From NCBI GenBank assembly GCA_030674155.1, contig CM060328.1, forward strand, positions 36,173,316-36,237,315: a DNA stretch of 64,000 nucleotides. The letters run 5' to 3'. The position numbers were made by a program, and so were the translations under genes. The DNA comes from Stramonita haemastoma (Eukaryota; Mollusca; Gastropoda; Neogastropoda; Muricidae). Positions 35,341-57,067 of the stretch are shown here, piece after piece; the stretch's first letter is position 1; the number at the start of each line of letters is the position of its first letter. A model generated the notes under the pieces. That model was not told where the DNA came from, ran no database searches, and saw nothing but the letters and a program-made list of their open reading frames with translations.

Positions 35341-35559
35341 TAGCCCCACCCACCATAAAGACCACATCAGAGATGTCGCCTAGTTTGATTCCAGAAACTC
35401 GTATCAATATTCATTTGAAGTCCTGAATCAACACAACCTAATCCCATTCAAACATCCAATGTCATCAACCTCACATAGTTTCGGGCCATCACAGAGGCAC
35501 CCATTTTAGGAAATTTTACCCCAGAGTACTAACTCCACCCCTCCCCCCTGCCACCCCCA

Positions 35560-35850
35560 CCCCCAAAAAGTCCTTTGGATGAGACATTAAACCAAAGCCC
35601 CATGTGTGAATGCATGCAAAACCTCCTGAGCATACGTTAAAAACCCGTTTTGCCTTTCGGAAAAGTAAGCCATTTCATGCAGATGGGAATGGGTAACAAA
35701 ATTTTCAAAAATTGAATGCACACAGGTGTCCTATCTAAACGCCACACCCAAAGTCGATGTCTACCTTAATGGTGGGTAAAAAATGGCCGCTACGCAAAAA
35801 CCTTAGGGGCCTTCCATTGGTGAACCTCAGAGCTCTGGCCAAGCAACCCC
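35560..35850 (+). mobile_element. SINE, type C tail (plus)
   Basis: Body 'aagtcctttggatgagacat' and 'ttcggaaaagtaagccattt', then the type C tail 'tggtgaacctcagagctctg', ending at a C17 run. Confidence 0.75.
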
Positions 35851-36104
35851 CCCCCCCCCCCCGAAACCTCTAAATAATCCCTTGAGGCAAATAACACCAG
35901 TCATTTGGCTTACCTTATCCTCTCAGGTTACAAAATGCTTACAAAGAGAGCACAAACATCAAAGTAAAAAAAAAAAAAAGCACTGAAATGCCATATTGGC
36001 AAGTAACAGTGCAGAATGAACATCCTGTGCCCATCCCAGTGTTTACAATATGAGAACGTTGTGCACATGATCTGAAGACCCAGGTCTGAGCCATCACCAA
36101 GGCC

Positions 36105-36450
36105 CCCGTTCAAGGGTATCTTTCCTATGGAGTTAACATCAGTGCCAACTCCACTCCCTCAAAAATACTTCAGATGCGAAACCAAGGTCCCATGTGCAAA
36201 CACATGCAGAACACCTTGCTCACATATTAAAACACAGTCTTCCCTTTGGAAAAGTAGGCTACTGTGTGCCATTATGAATGGACAAGAACACTAACTTTAA
36301 AAAGCACATGCACATTGGTGTTGTGTCTAAACACTTATCTCCGAAGTCTAAATGCAGCTGGTAGGTAAAAACTATCGCATATATGTGTTAAGATCTCACC
36401 ACTGGTGAACCTCAGAGCTCTAGGCAAGGAATGAAAACAACAACAACAAC
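36105..36450 (+). mobile_element. SINE, type C tail (plus)
   Basis: 'ttaacatcagtgccaactcc', 'gaaccaaggtcccatg'-like body, 'aaaagtaggctactgtgtgc', then 'cactggtgaacctcagagct' and AACAACAAC. It ends 40 bp downstream of the KLHL stop codon. Confidence 0.75.
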
Positions 36451-36489
36451 AACAAAGAGCAAACTAGACAAACAGACCAGAATCATACC

Positions 36490-46227
<9,738 letters not shown>

Positions 46228-46384
46228 CTGTGTTGGAGATCACAGGATGTCAGAGAACTGGATGGAAAATGTGGCATGAAAGAGGTGCAGAAGAGAACAA
46301 TGAAATCTGTACAGAAGTAGAGGCAGAAGGAAAACAGCAGTAGCAGCTGTAGCAGAAAGAAATGGTAGCAACAGATCAGAAGCA

Positions 46385-46413
46385 ATGGAATAGCAGCAGC
46401 AGTAGCAGCAGTG

Positions 46414-46464
<51 letters not shown>

Positions 46465-46680
46465 AGCAAAAGAAGTAATGGTAGCAGCAGCAGTAGCAGC
46501 AGTGGCAAAGGGTAGTTGTAGCAGCAGCAACAGCAGCAGCAGCAGAAGCAATACCAGCAGCAGCATCAGCAGCAGCAATACCACCAGCAGCAGCAGTGGC
46601 AATTGCAGCCAGTAGCAGCAGCAACAGCAGCAAAAGCAAATGTAAAAGCAATAGTAGCAGCAGTAGCAGCAACAACGGTG
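46385..46680. repeat. Imperfect (AGC)n trinucleotide array
   Basis: About 300 bp of GCA/GTA/GCAA variants, including a pure AGC run of about 30 bp near 46430-46460. It lies upstream of the KLHL BACK exon in transcription direction. The poly-Ala and poly-Leu frames are artefacts. Confidence 0.93.
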
Positions 46681-46829
46681 ATTGCAATAGTGTATGGCGG
46701 CACTGAGGTTTGTAGCAACATGTGTGACATTTGTCTGCTACTGTCAGCCCCCCCCCCCCCCCCCCCAACTGACCTACCCCATTTTACTCTTCTTCTTCAT
46801 CAAATGCTCTGGCAGCAGTTCTAGAGGCC

Positions 46830-48180
46830 TTGAAGAATGCCTTGGTTCACTAAGGCGCTCCAGAGGTCCAAAGAGTTTGTCCCTCATCAGCAGATCAGTA
46901 GGCTAGGTATCGGCCCTCAGGTTTTGGTGCGTTGGATAGGTCTGGAAGAAGCGCTCCACTATCATGGGAGAAGTGCCACAGGGGCAGACTGCAGAATCAC
47001 CAATGAAGAACTTTGTGAACATGTGAGGTCCGAGTCTGCAGTGTCCAGTCTCAGTCTCACAATGGTCACTTGGTCTTCTGTGGGTAGGATGTTGTAGTCG
47101 TCCTTACTGTTGACATTAGGGTACTGCTGAAGCCATCTTTTCTATTTTGCTTTTCCTTCACAATTGTCTTTGCCTCTTCAAACGTCACCTCCTGCTCCTC
47201 ATGAGCCATCTGACCTCCTACCTTTGCCAGTAGGTCAACTTCCTCGTTGCCATGGAACAAATTGGACGACTGTATGTTCAGTGGACTGCTGCAGGGTAAC
47301 AAGAACGGAGGCAAGGGAGTTAAGTTCCTTGTTTTGTTAGCTTTCAATGGTCTGCAGCACAGGCAGCACATCAGAGAAGATGACAACTCTGCGGTGAATT
47401 GCATCTCTGTGAGTCAGAGTGTATTGGCTGCTGTCAACTGTGCATCTGCTTCAGCCCTGAAATTTATTGAGAACTTTCCAGTTGGTACTGATTAGTGGAT
47501 ATCTGTGCCATCTTTTCAATGTAATGAAAACTCCACCCTATCCATTTCTAGTAGCGTCTTCTGCTGATTATCTGTGAAAGCATGTGTCCAGCGTTCTCTG
47601 GGATCAGTCTTTCCATGTAGTTTAGTGTACGTACTTTCTCCCATGCTCTAACTGTATTTTTTTTGGGTAGGTGCCAGGAACTGGTGTCTTGAATTTCTGG
47701 GAACTGTTCTCTCTTTCCCAAGCTGATGCTGTGGAGTAGGTTGGTATTCTTTGTTCCCTTGTTGCAGCAGTTCAGGATCCAGCCTATCATGTCTTTGCAC
47801 ATGTGCACAAAGCTGCTGTGTTTAAGCCTGCAATTTGTGGGTTCTGACATTCTTTGTGCATTGGGTGGTTCTTGGGCTTCTGAATCTAGCAGCTTGTATC
47901 ATTACTTTGGTGCTCGCCTGCTTTCAGTCCATGGTCTGAATGGGCATATACTTGAGGGCACCAGTGATGATCTGTGAGCCTGGTTCTAATTTGGGCAACT
48001 TTGACAAAAGTTGGATTTTGATGCAGTCGCCATGCAGCTATTTCACCCCTCAAGGACAAGCTTACTCGTCCCAAGATACACTTTCTTCTGAATGTTTTAA
48101 TCTGCCTCTACAGGATGTTTCAGGACAACTTCTTCACCAGAGCTGCCTCAGGTCACTTTTCTCACTATAACAGACGCTAT
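46830..48180 (-). mobile_element. Non-LTR retrotransposon C-terminal half with RNase H domain (degenerate)
   Basis: Minus-strand pieces in order: a post-RT linker (QIITGALK, near 47990), VRAWEKV, an RNase H-like region (TGKFSINFRAEADAQLTAAN near 47440, then GNEEVDLLAKVGGQMAHEE and VTFEEAKTIVKEKQ near 47200), then a tail with VTIVRLR (near 47060). Several stops and frameshifts. An RNase H after RT suggests an I/Jockey-group element. Confidence 0.72.
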
Positions 48181-48184
48181 ATTT

Positions 48185-48330
48185 TAACCCAGACCTGGGG
48201 GGCTGGATCGTGGGCACCAGGGCGTATCACCACATAGTAGGCTTGCACACGCACCTTAAGGGGATCTAATCTCCTCCCCCTTAAGGCCCAGGGTTTTATT
48301 TAAGAATTTTCCTTGTCTGTGATGTTTTTT
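48185..48330 (-). mobile_element. Fragment related to the 5' UTR of the RTE-like element at 57.7 kb
   Basis: On the minus strand 'gatacgccctggtgcccacg' and nearby 'ccccttaagg' match 57718-57785 in the same order. The rest up to 48560 has no recognised content. Confidence 0.55.
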
Positions 48331-48624
48331 TTTTTTATATCAAGGTTAGACTCCCTCTAGTTCTGTTGTGTTCTGTCCTGGGGGCGCATCCTCCTGGTCA
48401 CAGCGGTTCCTCATGAAGGATGCAGCCAAATGCTCTTGAGATGGAGAGGCTACCGATCAGCGGACCAACAGCCACAGTACAACCCCTTTTCACACCAGAG
48501 AGCTAGATTGAGAGGTTGCCCAGGGAGAGAGAGGCTGGGTAATCTCTACTGCCAGCCCCTTTGACCGCGGCCCTCTTAGAAACCTGCATCAATTGTGGAT
48601 AGTGTTTCCTAGTGTCAATAAACT

Positions 48625-48840
48625 AATCCTTCGGTGGAGAACCAAAGTTGACGCCTGTTTGCAATGCATGCAGAACTTCTTGTGTACAACGCTAAAACTT
48701 GTTCCACTTTTTGAAAAAGGTAGGCCATTGTTATCGGTTGGGGAACAGATGACAACATTTATCAAACAGCATGTGCATGGGGTCTGGACTGTAAAAAAAA
48801 AAAAAAAAAAAAAGCACACGAGTGCTTTTTCCCCTTGTGC
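48625..48840 (+). mobile_element. SINE fragment, type A tail (plus)
   Basis: 'gcatgcagaacttcttgtgt', 'aaggtaggccattgttatcg', 'gcatgggg' and, after an A22 run, 'gcacacgagtgctttttccc'. Confidence 0.7.
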
Positions 48841-48899
48841 TCATGCATATGTGCGAGTGTGTAGAATGAAGATACTGGAAGCTTAAGGTTATTTTCCCC

Positions 48900-49440
48900 A
48901 AAATGATTTATATGACTTTTTTGGTTTGTTTCAACAAAATAATTCGTTAATAAGAGACAAACAACAAAAAGGTGAAATACATTTTTTTTATATAGGTGGC
49001 AACATCAGAGCTGTACTTATTAATCCAATCAACAAGGTGTAGCTGCCTCAGACTACAGTTGTATCCCTTATTGATGTTGACCAGTCAAAAAGGCCAGGCC
49101 TTTAGCAAAATGGTGTTATGTTTTCAAACGTTGTGGGCAGGTTTGTCACCTGCGTTGTCAAGCTCTTCGCCAAAAACCTGCATTCCTTTTTAAAAAATAG
49201 TATGAAGTCTGGGTTATGGCTACTTATGTGGTGCAGTATGTGACAACAGTGATACAGGTAAACTTCTCCTCCAGTATGTACCTGCAGACTCACAGTCATT
49301 CCCGGTGGGATGAGTGAGTCAGAGAACCTGTTCTGGTGAGCCCAGGGTGGTCCGTGGGGAATGCTCAATAACAAAATATGGCCATATCCCGTTGGCAAAA
49401 AAACACCTGACCAACTGATCAAATCCAGAACCCTCCTCCC
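48900..49440. other. Intergenic DNA with dispersed-repeat fragments
   Basis: 'gtacctgcagactcacagtc', 'attcccggtgggatgagtga' and 'gagaacctgttctggtgagc' resemble the inverted repeat at 61860-61970. No gene is seen. Confidence 0.45.
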
Positions 49441-49444
49441 CACT

Positions 49445-49451
49445 ATTTATA

Positions 49452-49488
<37 letters not shown>

Positions 49489-49570
49489 TAATAATAAAAA
49501 AATAAAAAAAAAAAAATGAAATTTATATAGTGCTATATCTTGGGAAAACAAATCAAAGCGCTTTGCATTC
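49445..49570. repeat. (AAT)n followed by a short 3'-end repeat
   Basis: About 40 bp AAT, A-rich DNA, then 'atttatatagtgctatatct' and 'aaatcaaagcgctttgca', a motif that recurs at about 21180-21225. Confidence 0.75.
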
Positions 49571-49979
49571 AACCAATTCTTTCGCAGCAACCAATACCCA
49601 AATTTGGTTTTAACAAAAGCAAATGCACACTACAACACATACAATGTACAACACACACACACCACACACACAAACACCCACACACACCCACAACACACAC
49701 CACCACCACACAACACACCACACCCCCCCAACACAAAGGGATACACTTTTGTAGGGTGGGTGAATTATTTCGGTTGTTGAAAGAAAGCAGGACGTATAAG
49801 TGAAAAGGAGGGGAAAATCTTAGCTTTGAAATAAATATGTTTTGGCTGGATTTAAATATGTCATGGTAGGCTTTTACAAGGAGGAGGGAGATCGTTTCAG
49901 ATCATGGAAGAAATCAAAAAAAAAAAAAGCGACAGTAAAGGGTGGATTGATTATTTTCCATTTGGCAGTCCTGTTGTTG

Positions 49980-50100
49980 TTATTGTTCCCCCGCTTAACC
50001 ATCCCGGAGGTCACCCAGAATGTGCACTCTGACTACTATCCCACCCGGGAATCCCTGTGGATGAAAAATGCACACTGAATGAGGAGTTTGCGTGTAGACT
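49980..50100 (+). repeat. Dispersed repeat, second copy
   Basis: 'gaatgtgcactctgactact' and 'gcacactgaatgaggagttt' match 4590-4665. Confidence 0.65.
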
Positions 50101-50820
50101 ATTTTAAGTACCTCGGGCCATGTAGGCCGCCATACCTGACTTCGAGGATTTATTCTCTTTGAAGGAGAGTGGGAGGTTGTTTGTTAAGAGCTTGTCATGG
50201 GTGAAGGCAATCTCAAACAAAATTTCACAACATCACAACATTTTAGTGTAGGCTTGGCAATGAGCTGACATCAATAACGGACACAGCTTTTCCTAGGAGG
50301 GGGACCCCGTAAGAAGCGGGCCCGTTTGGGGGTCAATGGGGTGTCCATGGTACGACATTTTCGGCCTTTTTTTAGGCATGTCCACCAGCATGGAAAAGCC
50401 TCAGGGGTGACGTATCATGCCCCCAAGGTCACCTTCCCCTCTGCTTTCCCTCCGCCAGGATGGCTGAGAGATGGTGGGAAGAAAGCAGACACCGAGGCCA
50501 GAAGGGATGATGGCAAGTGGAAGCTGGTGCTGCCAACCACCTCAAGGTAAAACGCTTCCTCTTCCGCAGGGTCCGAAAGCCCCCCGGAGTGTGGGGCACT
50601 AGGCGGCTGAGAAAAGGCGGGGGGGCGTTTCTGACATTGGCGGGTGAGGGGGAGTAGTTCTCTGCAAGAAGAGCAGCCAACAAGAAATGTCACCATTTTG
50701 TCTCAGTTTCGGGTTCATGTATGTGGGGTCCTCCATTTTATTTGAGAGATCTCGAGGGGAAAAAATATGAAATTAAAGGCATCATTATCAGCGGGGGGAT
50801 TGACAGACCATGAAGTAGAA
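50100..50820. other. GC-rich DNA, no gene recognised
   Basis: A short plus-strand frame near 50400-50550 (APKVTFPSAFPPPGWL) ends at a possible donor AGGTAAAA, but no acceptor, homologous domain or partner exon is recognised. Confidence 0.4.
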
Positions 50821-53678
50821 TGCAATCCAGCGATTGTGTGTGTGTGTGTAGGGGGCGTGGGGTTTTCGTGCGTGCGTGGTGCGTGTTGTTTTTTGGTTCC
50901 GGGTTGTTGTGGGTGGGGGGGTGTGTGTTTATTTTTTATTTATTTTGTCTTTTATATCGGGAAAATAAAAAACCCCGCAACCCATGTGTTTTTTCACCCG
51001 GGCCCCCTTTTTGTATGATTTTGGGGAAAATATTGTATCTGTTCCCCGGCACACGGGGGGCCCCCTCCTTTCCCGAAAAGCGGAAAAAATTTAACGTGTT
51101 GGCGCAAATTTGGTTTCGCGTGTTTTTCCAAAAACAGGGGCCCCGGGGGTTTAAAGTTATGAAGGACTTGTGTGTGTGTTGTGGGTGTGTGTGTGTGTGT
51201 GTGTGGTGTGTGTGTTGTGTGTGGTGTGTGTGTTTTGTGTCGGTGGGGGGTTGTGTGTATGTGGGGGGTAAAAGTGGTGTGCTGTGTTTGGGGTGTGTTA
51301 GTGGTGTTGCGTGCAAAGGGGGGTTGTGGGGGGTTGTATGTGTGTGTGTGGGTGTGTGTGTGTGTGTGTGTGGGGTATGTGTGTGTTTGTGTGTGTGTTT
51401 GTGGTTTTTTTTAAAATTTGATTAATTTTTTATTTTTTTGGGGTTTTAATTGGGTAAGCACTTTGGGGGGGTTTTTTTTTAAACCTCCACCCCCCGGGTG
51501 TATGTTTTTTTGAAAAAAAGTCATTGTTCCCCCGGCAACGTGGCCTCTCTTACGAAAAGGGAAAACAAATTTTAAAATTTTGGGGAAGATTTCTGCGTTT
51601 TTTTCGCACACGGGGCCCCCGGGGTTTTAAAGTCTCATAAAAGGACTTGGTGTGTTTTTTGTGTGTGGTGTGTGGTGTGTGTGTGGGTTGTGGGGTTTGG
51701 TGTGTGTGGTGTTTGGTTGTGGTTTTGTGTTTTGGTGTTGTGTGGTTGTGGTGTATAGTGTGTGTCTGTGGGTGTGTGTGTTTAGTGCGTGTATGCGGGG
51801 CAAAAATGTGTGTGCGCGTGTGTATGTGTGGTTTTGGGTGTGTGGGGGTGTGTGGTGTGTGTGTGTGGGGTGTGTGTGTGTGTGTGTGTGTGTGTGAGAT
51901 TGATTGATTTGATTGATTTATTCTTTTATATCGGGGGATTTGGGAAAAAAGCAATTCTTGGTTTTTTACATCCAGCCCCCGTGTGTATGCAGTTTTTGTA
52001 AATTGTCTTTTCCCCACCGGCACCCGATGGCCTTACTTTACGAAAAGCGGAACAGGATTTAACGTGTGTGAAAGATGTTCGGCGTGCGTTGGGCACACGG
52101 GGCCTGGGTTTAAAAAGGGTCTTCCGAAAGGGGACTTGTGGGGGGAGAGAGAGAGAGAGAGAGAGGGGGAGGAGAGGAGGAAGGGGGATGAGAGGGAGAG
52201 AGAGAGAGCGAGAGAGAGGGAGGGGAGAGAGGAGAGGAGGAGGAGAGAGGAGAGGGACTTGTGGGGAGAGAGGGAGAGGAGAGAGAGAGAGAGAGAGGGA
52301 GTGAGGGGAAGGTGAGAGAGAGAGAGGTGGAGAGGAGAAGAGAGAGTGAGGGGGGAAGAGGAGGAGAGAGAGGGAGAGAGGAGTGAGAGAGGAGAGGGAA
52401 AAGGGGAGGAGAGAGGGAGGTGGAGAGAGGAGGAGAGAGAGAGGTGAGAGAGGGTCTTCCCAAAGGGGTTGCCCTGAAGATCCGCAATTGCCCCCCCATC
52501 CCAAGCCTTAACTTAAATGGTAAATTGATTTTAAATTACCACGTGCCAGATTGGACGATTGTATGTATTGCATTGTTTGTATTATCTTTTGCTGCATTGT
52601 TTATGTTGTATTGCGGTGGTTGTGTTGGTGGTATCAAATTTTGTGTGTTTTTTACTTAATTAAACAGTTATGGACTGCCGGGTTTTCACAAAGAGCTCAC
52701 CCACTTTAAAAAAATTTTATCTCTGTTCCGGGGAATATAATTATTGAATAAATTATTTTTGATCATGGAATTGTGCTACAAAAAGCCGAGAATGAATGAA
52801 TGAATGAAATGAATTTAAACTTTTTTTTCAAGGGGGTTTAACAGAGTAAGTATTACTACTTTTTTCTGGTTGTTGCCTGTTAGGGAATGTGATATTAAAA
52901 AAATAATTAAAAAAAGTAATAGCAACCCCTCCCCACAAACCACCCCATCACCAAAAAAATGTTTCAACTGTTAAATTTAAAAAAAAAGGGATGGGATAAT
53001 TCAAGAAAACGCATAATTCCAACTAAATACTTGATAATTTTCTCAAAAAGAGGGTAGTTTTGTATTCAAAAAAACCCAATAATCCACAGTGACCTGAACA
53101 TTGGTCAATTTAAAATTGCATGATTGGGAATTTTCGTAAATAAAAAAGACTAAAACCAAGAGGGACAAAAACAAAAAGAAGAAAAAAAAATAGAGAGGAG
53201 ACAGCAGGAAGGGGCACCCCCCCCCCCCCCCCCCCCAAAACACAAAACCCAAAAAAAGTTTTATAAGATCTTTTTACAAATCTTTCTTTTTTAAGGGGAG
53301 AGAGAGAGGGAAAAGAGAGAGAGATGAGGGAGAGGAGAGGGTGGAGAGAGGGAGAGAGAGAGGGGAGAGAGGAGGGAGAGGAGAGAAGGAGAGAGATTTT
53401 ATTTATTTATTTAATTTTTTTATCGGAGGTCATGGAATAAACAGTCCTGTCCTTTTTGTTTATTTTTAATTCTGTCCCGGTGTGTATGCATTTTGTAAAT
53501 TTTGCCCTCTGTTCCCCCCCGCACCAAGGCCTATTTTTACCCAAAAGGGAAAGGGATTTTCATGTGCGAAAGGGACCCGCAAAGTATGTTTAGAGGGAGA
53601 GAGGAGAGAGAAAAGAGAGAGAGGAAAGAAGAGGGGAGAGAGAGAGGGGGAGAGAGAGAAGAAAGGGAGGGGGAGAGG

Positions 53679-53720
<42 letters not shown>

Positions 53721-53800
53721 GAGAGAGAGAGAGAGAAAGACGCAGGACGCAGTTGATTTATTCATTAGGCCTTAGCCCTTATGAAGGGGAATGTGAAAAA
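50820..53800. repeat. Low-quality GT- and GA-rich region with corrupted SINE copies
   Basis: At least four minus-oriented SINE bodies (about 50950-51170, 51440-51650, 51920-52140, 53400-53590) can be recognised, but with neighbouring bases converted into homopolymers ('ccggcacacggggggccccc'). GT-rich (51160-51900) and GA-rich (52140-52455, 53290-53745) tracts lie between them. Confidence 0.7.
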
Positions 53801-53959
53801 TACAAGACACGGTATGATAAATACAGTGAAAACTCTTTTTGATCATCAGGCACACTGCCTTTTTAAAAGTGATTATTTGTCTAAGCTTGAAAGCCTTGTA
53901 CAAAAATGAAGAAAAAGTTTGTATAATTCAGGATTTGTACAAGGACATCAATAAATTCA

Positions 53960-54200
53960 ATTTAAACAAACAAGGTTCCCTATAACACTTTGGTTGAATA
54001 AATTTTTACTCTATGGTTATGTAATTGTTGGCAATAAAGAACAAAGTGGACTTCATCTTCCTGTGACACATTGCATAATGGGCATAAATCATGATCATTA
54101 TGGGCTCTATATCTTAAACGACGTACATTCAGATCAGATTTTACCAAGCCAAAATTTTGCTGTGATGTGTTTTAATTGCTAAATTCATATCAAGTTCTAT
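53960..54200 (-). mobile_element. Non-LTR retrotransposon C-terminal fragment
   Basis: The minus strand reads FGLVKSDLNVRRL then RYRAHNDHDLCPLCNVSQED and EVHFVLYCQQL, the CPxC ... His-x4-Cys finger that ends many non-LTR polyproteins. No stop across about 45 codons. Confidence 0.65.
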
Positions 54201-54740
54201 ATGGCATTTAAAAAATAATGACCATTACAATTATGTTCTATAAAAGTCAAACATTTGGCTAGTGTTAATATGATAATTCATGTTCTGCCACCTGCAGTCA
54301 ATCAGTCGTTGAGGAAAGACTTTAAAGAACAATGAACATCACCCACACCTTGATTCAACCCAAAATCTCCAAACCCTTTTTTATTTAAACAGACACGCCA
54401 CACTTGATACCCAATTTTTTTTTCTGATGCAATCTAAATTATTTCAACATTTTATAGCCTTATATGGTAATTCAGATCTTCCATTTGTAGCAACTTAATT
54501 CAATAACGAATACAGTTAATTACAGAGTTTATTTATAAAGGAAATCTTATAAGTTTCACCACAAATGATTTTCATTAGATGTTGGGTCTAACAACTCCTA
54601 AGTTAATTCTTTATTACAAACAAATGAACAGATTCACAATGAATACTGCTTTATCCAATCCCCATAATTCTGATCCATGATGAAAAACTGGTTAAACCTG
54701 TGAGTAAATAGCTTTTAAGCGCCCAAGAAAAATTAAATTA
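54200..54740. other. AT-rich DNA, probably 3' part of the retrotransposon fragment
   Basis: No coding or repeat structure is visible to me. Confidence 0.4.
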
Positions 54741-54759
54741 TTAAGTGTGTACAGTCTTT

Positions 54760-54763
54760 GCAT

Positions 54764-54795
<32 letters not shown>

Positions 54796-54930
54796 ATTAT
54801 ATATATATATATTTTATATATATATTATATATATTATATATATATATTTTTATATAATATATTATATATATTTACATTATACATAATATTTTATATTTAT
54901 ATATATATATATATTATATATATACACACA
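54760..54930. repeat. (AT)n-rich tract
   Basis: AT runs with ATT interruptions, ending in (CA)n. A similar tract lies at 55225-55520, with a near-duplicate 'tatataacacagtatcaaa' at 55320 and 55360. Confidence 0.9.
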
Positions 54931-55659
54931 CACACAAAACACATCACCCTAACTAAAGGTTAAAGTTAAACTGAAAAAAGTTGTGCCCTTTCATTCAGAA
55001 CTAAAGATAATCAGTGCCATGAATAGGACTGGGAAGACCAGACAATTGGGCCCGTAAAATTCAGATATATGCCACTGTCAGACACCCGACAGGAAACACA
55101 TACACCATACAGAGAAAGAAAGAGAAGGACAGAAAGTGAAAGGGATGATCTGACACTGTCACACTGACACATACACTGACATACATGCTTTTCTAACAGA
55201 AAGGGCTGCAGATACAAAATTTTTGATATATATATATTTATATTTATTATATATATTATTATAATTTTTATATAGTATATTATATATTTATATAATATAT
55301 TTATATATATAATTATATATATATAACACAGTATCAAAATGTGTTAGGCCTATATTTATATATATAACACAGTATCAAATGTGTATCTGCAGCCTTTATA
55401 TAGTATATATAAAATATATATATATATTATATATATATATATATATTATCTCTCTCTCTCTTCTCTCTCTGTGTACATATACATACATTTTACATACATA
55501 CATACATATATATATATATCAGGCTGCGACTTGAAACTCTAATAAAGACTATTTCTCTTCATGCCAGGACCTCTGGCTTTTTCATGAAAGTTAAACAGGC
55601 TTCAAGTAAAAAAAACAATGCACACAGAGAACGATTTTTACAAAAGGGGTTTTACCATA

Positions 55660-56060
55660 TATATCCCCACCCTACTGTAGGCTAACCCTATAGGCCTAGG
55701 CTAGGCTTAGTCCCCCACACATGTGTTGTTTCAATGCTGTCTGGTCAAAGATGCACATCAGCGCAGTTCATACCACGTATCTCGTAAAAAACAACAACAA
55801 AAAGCAGTTACTTTAAGGGTGTGTTTAATTTCAAAAGATGTCATTGATGCTCAACAAAATAAGAATCAGTAGCGCCACGGCGTTGACGCCATGGTCCTTT
55901 TGTCTTGCCGGTCTTTCTCCGTCAAAAGTGGGTGGGAGCGTTGCCAAAATAGGCCTAGGCTAGGCCTCTAGGCCTAGTATAGTGCAGGTAATAAGGGAGA
56001 AGCAGGCCAGCTAGGGCCTAGCCTAGGCCTTCAGCCTAGGCGTAGCAAACGATCAGTCTT
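55660..56060. other. Cluster of TAGGCCTA-type motifs
   Basis: Many copies of 'taggcctaggc' and variants, also at 57300-57410. On the minus strand ACCATGGCG at about 55886-55894 has a strong start context but the frame closes after eight codons. Confidence 0.5.
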
Positions 56061-56244
56061 CAGAGTGTGAAATATCGTTAATTAATAGTTTGTTTGTTTA
56101 TTGATTTTCGGCATTCTCGACACCTACTTTTCCCTACATTTCAGACAAGTTGTTTGTGAGAATTTTATCTGCCCATTGCACCAAGTTTGAAAACTATTGC
56201 AATTAGTTCTTTGCAAAATGCAGGGATTGACTACACTAAAGGGA

Positions 56245-56345
56245 AGAACGGTTTGTTTTTCTTTAACTTGTGTGCAAGATGCTTGCGTGCGCTCGCTCAC
56301 GGGGCTTCGGTTTATAGTCCCATCCGAATGTAACATTCGGATACT
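56245..56345 (-). mobile_element. SINE body fragment (minus)
   Basis: 'tgtgcaagatgcttgcgtgc' and 'ggggcttcggtttatagtcc' match the inverted common body. Confidence 0.65.
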
Positions 56346-56432
56346 TAATAGCACACAAAATATCACACTAATATCTTGCGCACACACTATTATCAAATCT
56401 TCTCTTTTAATCTAGAACACACACACACACAA

Positions 56433-56464
56433 CGCGCGCGCGCGCGCGCGCGCGCGCGCGCGCG
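56433..56464. repeat. (CG)16 dinucleotide tract
   Basis: 32 bp of pure CG directly after a short CA run. Alternating CG (with CA) favours left-handed Z-DNA. Confidence 0.95.
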
Positions 56465-57008
56465 GTCTAATATCACCGAGTGTGAATAGACTTTAAATTT
56501 AACAACAACAACAACAACGCCACACACACACACACACACACAACACCTGTCACTGGTAGGCTAGACCTAACGCTTTGGTAGGCCTATGGGCTACACAATG
56601 GCCCTTCGACAGAAAAAGGACACGGAAGTTTTAATTCATTGGCATTCCAGTGTAGTTTCAGTTTCAGGAACTTTAATACTGAGAACCCCACTAGAATATT
56701 GAAACAGCACAAAGTGACAAAACCACTTCAGGAAAGCAGCATCATTCAGGCAAAAGACATACTCTACAACTAGATACTAAGAAGCAACCACCCCCCAAAC
56801 AAACAGGAAACAAGCAAACAAAACGGTAATGCAAAATCTGGCGAGAAAATCGTTCCAGGCTATCTCATAAGTTCAGTCCACTGTTAGTTTTTCAACATTT
56901 TATCATGGAGAAGATTTTTAAAAATCTCTTTATTAATCCCTAAAACATTTCTTGTTGATTTGGTCTAAAATAGTAGTTCCCTGCCCTAGTTCAATCGCGA
57001 TCTTATTG

Positions 57009-57023
57009 TACACACACACACAC

Positions 57024-57065
<42 letters not shown>
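57009..57065. repeat. (CA)n microsatellite
   Basis: About 56 bp with one interruption. Confidence 0.95.

Positions 57066-57067
<2 letters not shown>

Noticed and set aside
50820..51425. 201-codon plus-strand frame
   Set aside because: Reads through GT-rich DNA and a corrupted SINE; no domain.
55878..55905. Start of a new minus-strand gene at a strong ACCATGGCG context
   Set aside because: The frame closes after eight codons and no donor or downstream exon is seen.
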